Shown here: positions 63,910-64,000 of the stretch, in pieces | How the letters are laid out: each line of letters starts with the position of its first letter | Numbering within the stretch: the first letter of the stretch is position 1 | Source: Mucilaginibacter sp. 14171R-50 | GTDB lineage: Bacteria; Bacteroidota; Bacteroidia; Sphingobacteriales; Sphingobacteriaceae | Direction of reading: 5' to 3' | NCBI RefSeq assembly: GCF_010093045.1 | Contig: NZ_CP048115.1 | Span: 3,906,001 to 3,970,000 of the forward strand | DNA: 64,000 nt | Notes under the pieces: model-generated | Seen by the model: only the letters and a program-made list of their open reading frames with translations | What the model was told of the DNA's origin: nothing | The model's database searches: none | Translations under genes and position numbers: made by a program

Positions 63910-64000
63910 AAAAAGGTGCCGTAAACTGGTGATACTTCGGTTAGAGCGTCCCGGAAGGGAAGGCAGGCGGTTCAAATCCGCCCAGCGATCTGTTTCGCAT
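63910..64000 (+). ncRNA. Y-like RNA unit 5 (T-arm module, cut by window end)
   Basis: Outer 5' strand AAAAAGG, TGCCGTA at 63917-63923, inner 5' strand AACTGGTG (63924-63931) and ATACTTCGG. The distal part has a hairpin TCCC-GGAA-GGGA (63949-63960), AGGCA, then a T arm GGCGG-TTCAAAT-CCGCC (63966-63982) and GCGA/TCGC (63985-63988, 63995-63998), the start of an acceptor hairpin as in unit 3. The partner strands and any D arm lie beyond the window. Confidence 0.75.

Larger units (their letters stand above)
63406..64000 (+). repeat. Array of at least five tandem Y-RNA-like units
   Basis: Units begin at 63406, 63538, 63657, 63818 and 63910 and run past the window end. TGCCGTA (TGTCGTA in unit 3) occurs at 63413, 63547, 63666, 63826 and 63917, and (T/A)TACTTC always 15 nt after its start. 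The 8 nt between them differ in every unit yet pair with a downstream strand in units 1-4. Outer stems also differ and pair. Units are separated by AT-rich spacers, three of which contain TTTTAAAAGAAAT. Not CRISPR: units vary in length (75-152 nt) and sequence. Confidence 0.85.

Noticed and set aside
63475..63998. Three ordinary tRNA genes in the array (TTCRANY T arms)
   Set aside because: None has an anticodon arm; in unit 3 the arm order is permuted and the acceptor stem is closed by a loop, so they cannot be charged tRNAs without unusual processing.
63406..64000. CRISPR array
   Set aside because: Units differ in length (75-152 nt), repeats are short and the variable parts pair with each other; no cas genes are present.

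Overview
The window reads as chromosome of a Bacteroidota bacterium, most likely Sphingobacteriaceae (Mucilaginibacter/Pedobacter-like). The evidence is the short 286-aa RpoD, promoters of the TAnnTTTG type, frequent lack of Shine-Dalgarno sequences, FtsX/MacB permeases of about 790 aa, and families such as DUF4251, DUF4097, GH130 and D-threonine aldolase.

Layout. 1-867: 5' part of a DUF4097-type repeat protein. 971-18070 (minus): an export locus of six paralogous permeases, one ATPase and one membrane-fusion protein, divergent from an NtrC-type response regulator and its kinase (18372-21075). Two copies of a 41-bp element, each about 55 bp upstream of a sigma-54-like -24 box, lie at both ends of the permease locus and probably bind that regulator. 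21202-32781: housekeeping and metabolic genes (FMN reductase, thioredoxin-like protein, HtpG, GH63-like glucosidase, and a dipeptidase / D-threonine aldolase / RidA set). 32876-40033: envelope proteins, a PAP2/haloperoxidase-like enzyme, GH130 and a methyltransferase. 40148-42537: an SOS-type set (UmuD-like, UmuC, SRAP) under a shared operator TACTAA-N5-TTAGTA. 42615-47080: MBL hydrolase, RpoD, GNAT, DUF305. 47309-50065: PrfH-RtcB2 RNA/ribosome repair operon. 50403-55767: oxidoreductase/methyltransferase operon and a rhomboid protease. 55798-64000: a second RNA-repair locus with a DUF4177-like protein, a WYL regulator, RtcB, a nuclease-SIR2 fusion, two uncharacterised genes, the TROVE protein Ro60 (Rsr), and an RNA array.

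The most striking part is 63406-64000. Directly after Ro60 and its terminator are at least five tandem, non-identical units. Each has an AU-rich outer stem, the internal-loop strand TGCCGTA, an 8-bp inner stem, and the strand (T/A)TACTTC starting exactly 15 nt after the start of TGCCGTA. Both stems covary between units, so they are structured RNAs with the architecture of Ro60-binding Y RNAs. The distal modules differ: one is a circularly permuted tRNA mimic with canonical T, acceptor and D arms, two carry T arms with GNRA hairpins, and two lack tRNA features. The array runs off the window edge.

rtcB and Ro60 share a 19-bp operator and an identically spaced CTTTGTA box, so they probably form one regulon even though AT-rich genes lie between them. 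The WYL regulator is divergent from rtcB. A third TACTAA-N5-TTAGTA box upstream of Ro60 hints at a link to DNA damage. The working model is a damage-induced RNA repair system: RtcB ligates broken RNA, while Ro60 is tethered by a family of Y-like RNAs to different partners or substrates.

Apparent frameshifts in rtcB2, the SRAP gene and a small ORF at 25491 are each explained by one base; sequencing error cannot be excluded.
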